This document shows positions 63,371 to 64,000 of a DNA stretch of 64,000 bases, one piece after another (the stretch's first letter is position 1; the number at the start of each line of letters is the position of its first letter). The notes beneath the pieces are model-generated. The model saw nothing but the letters and a program-made list of their open reading frames with translations. It was not told where the DNA came from and did no database searches. The translations under genes were made by a program, and so were the position numbers. Location: NCBI GenBank assembly GCA_916700875.1, contig CAKAKS010000032.1:22187629-22251628 (forward strand). Direction: 5' to 3'. The DNA is from Sebastes aleutianus (lineage: Eukaryota; Chordata; Actinopteri; Perciformes; Sebastidae).

Positions 63371-63739
63371 TGATTATGTCACACGGGAGATTACCCATCC
63401 GACACGGAGAGTCTGACACAGTCATGTTACCGCGCACACACACATGCGCGGCCATCTGTTATTGCCACAAACTACTGTACACTCAATTTCTGCAAAAGCC
63501 TGATCATAGCAAAGAGGAGGGGAGGGGAAGGATGCTGCACAAACTGATAAGATCTCTGTTGAAAAATAGATTTTTCTCCCGCCTAATCTCCTGAGAACTA
63601 CCTCTGTGAATAAAGGATAAATAGATCATAAGAAAAAAAAAAGGGGCAAGGCTATGAAACGGCGTAAAAGAGACAGATAAGGCAGATGTAATGTTTCCCC
63701 CTCTCTGTGCAATGGCTGCCTGCTCGGCTGCAGCTGACG

Positions 63740-63890
63740 CAAAATGGAGCCGCGAGAAGAGGTGGTGGCGGTGGTGGTGGTGATGGTGATGGGAGGAGGG
63801 GTAAGGAAAAGGGGGAAATAGGGGGAGAAAGTGTGACAGCAGCACAGAGGGGGAGAGCAGCAGGAGAGGGAGGAGAGGGGTAGAAAAAGA
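63740..63890. repeat. G-rich, GGT/GGA low-complexity tract
   Basis: GGTGGTGGCGGTGGTGGTGG at about 63760-63779, then GGAGGAGGGG and AGGAGAGGGAGGAGAGGGG. It has repeated G runs that could fold as G-quadruplexes on the plus strand. On the stag1 strand it is C/T-rich. Confidence 0.8.
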
Positions 63891-63958
63891 AAAGGAGACT
63901 CATTTGTTCTTCTCTCATCTGTCTGGGCTCCCTTTCTCTCTCTTTCTCTCTCTCTCAC

Positions 63959-64000
63959 CTTGGCCCACATTCTCAGTCTGCCTCATATTCACTTCTAATA
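63959..64000 (-). other. Possible stag1 non-coding exon end with donor AAG|GTGAGA
   Basis: On the minus strand the sequence ATGTGGGCCAAG|GTGAGAGA makes a strong splice donor at about 63958, followed by purine-rich intron. It could end an upstream 5'-UTR exon of stag1 that starts beyond the window. The support is one splice motif only. Confidence 0.15.

Larger units (their letters stand above)
43752..64000. other. Probable stag1 5'-UTR intron and upstream sequence, no coding exons found
   Basis: About 20 kb without a supportable protein gene on either strand. It is mostly transposon-derived and simple repeats; separate entries cover the parts I can name. Stretches such as 46280-47600, 48440-49740, 51240-53160, 54000-55440, 56000-57830, 58350-59690 and 60250-61910 show no clear gene, RNA or repeat boundary by eye. 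Part of it must be intronic because the start-codon exon has an upstream acceptor; how much depends on where the first exon lies. Confidence 0.6.

Noticed and set aside
63504..63970. Pro/Ser/His-rich minus-strand frames at the right edge
   Set aside because: Products of the C/T-rich complement of a G-rich low-complexity tract; no start context or domain.

Overview
The window is a piece of a ray-finned fish chromosome, most likely a spiny-rayed (percomorph) teleost. It holds intron-containing vertebrate genes with short introns, dense CA/GT and CT microsatellites, many short non-autonomous DNA transposons of kinds common in fish, and repeated GCTAAC/GTTAGC words near a promoter. I recognise four protein genes and could reconstruct all four exon by exon with intact reading frames. 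I see no bacterial, plasmid or viral genes and no new multi-gene system; the notable items are in gene structure, promoter architecture and transposon layering.

Layout, left to right. 1-5164 is non-coding. 5165-10045 (+) is a TNF-superfamily ligand of the TRAIL type (tnfsf10), 6 coding exons, 289 aa. 12499-16937 (-) is msl2, the RING/CXC ubiquitin ligase of the MSL histone H4K16 acetylation complex, 3 coding exons, 618 aa. It is tail-to-tail with tnfsf10. 16938-20154 is a shared head-to-head upstream region, rebuilt by local duplications, minisatellite growth and AT-rich expansion. 20155-24999 (+) is pccb, the beta subunit of mitochondrial propionyl-CoA carboxylase, 15 coding exons, 555 aa. 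28388-43565 (-) is stag1, the cohesin subunit SA1, 31 coding exons, 1260 aa, tail-to-tail with pccb. 43752-64000 has no recognisable coding sequence. Because the stag1 start-codon exon is preceded by a strong splice acceptor, at least part of this 20 kb is a stag1 5'-UTR intron, and the stag1 promoter is at or beyond the right end.

The order and orientation msl2(-) pccb(+) stag1(-) matches what I recall of human 3q22.3, so this is an old conserved block; tnfsf10 lies elsewhere on human chromosome 3 and is the fish-side neighbour. The genes do not form one pathway: tnfsf10 is a death-receptor ligand, pccb is mitochondrial catabolism, and msl2 and stag1 are both chromatin factors.

The rest is mostly transposon-derived. 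Two hAT-like insertions keep clear 8-bp target-site duplications (15022-15540 and 62425-62883), and both appear to sit inside older repeats.
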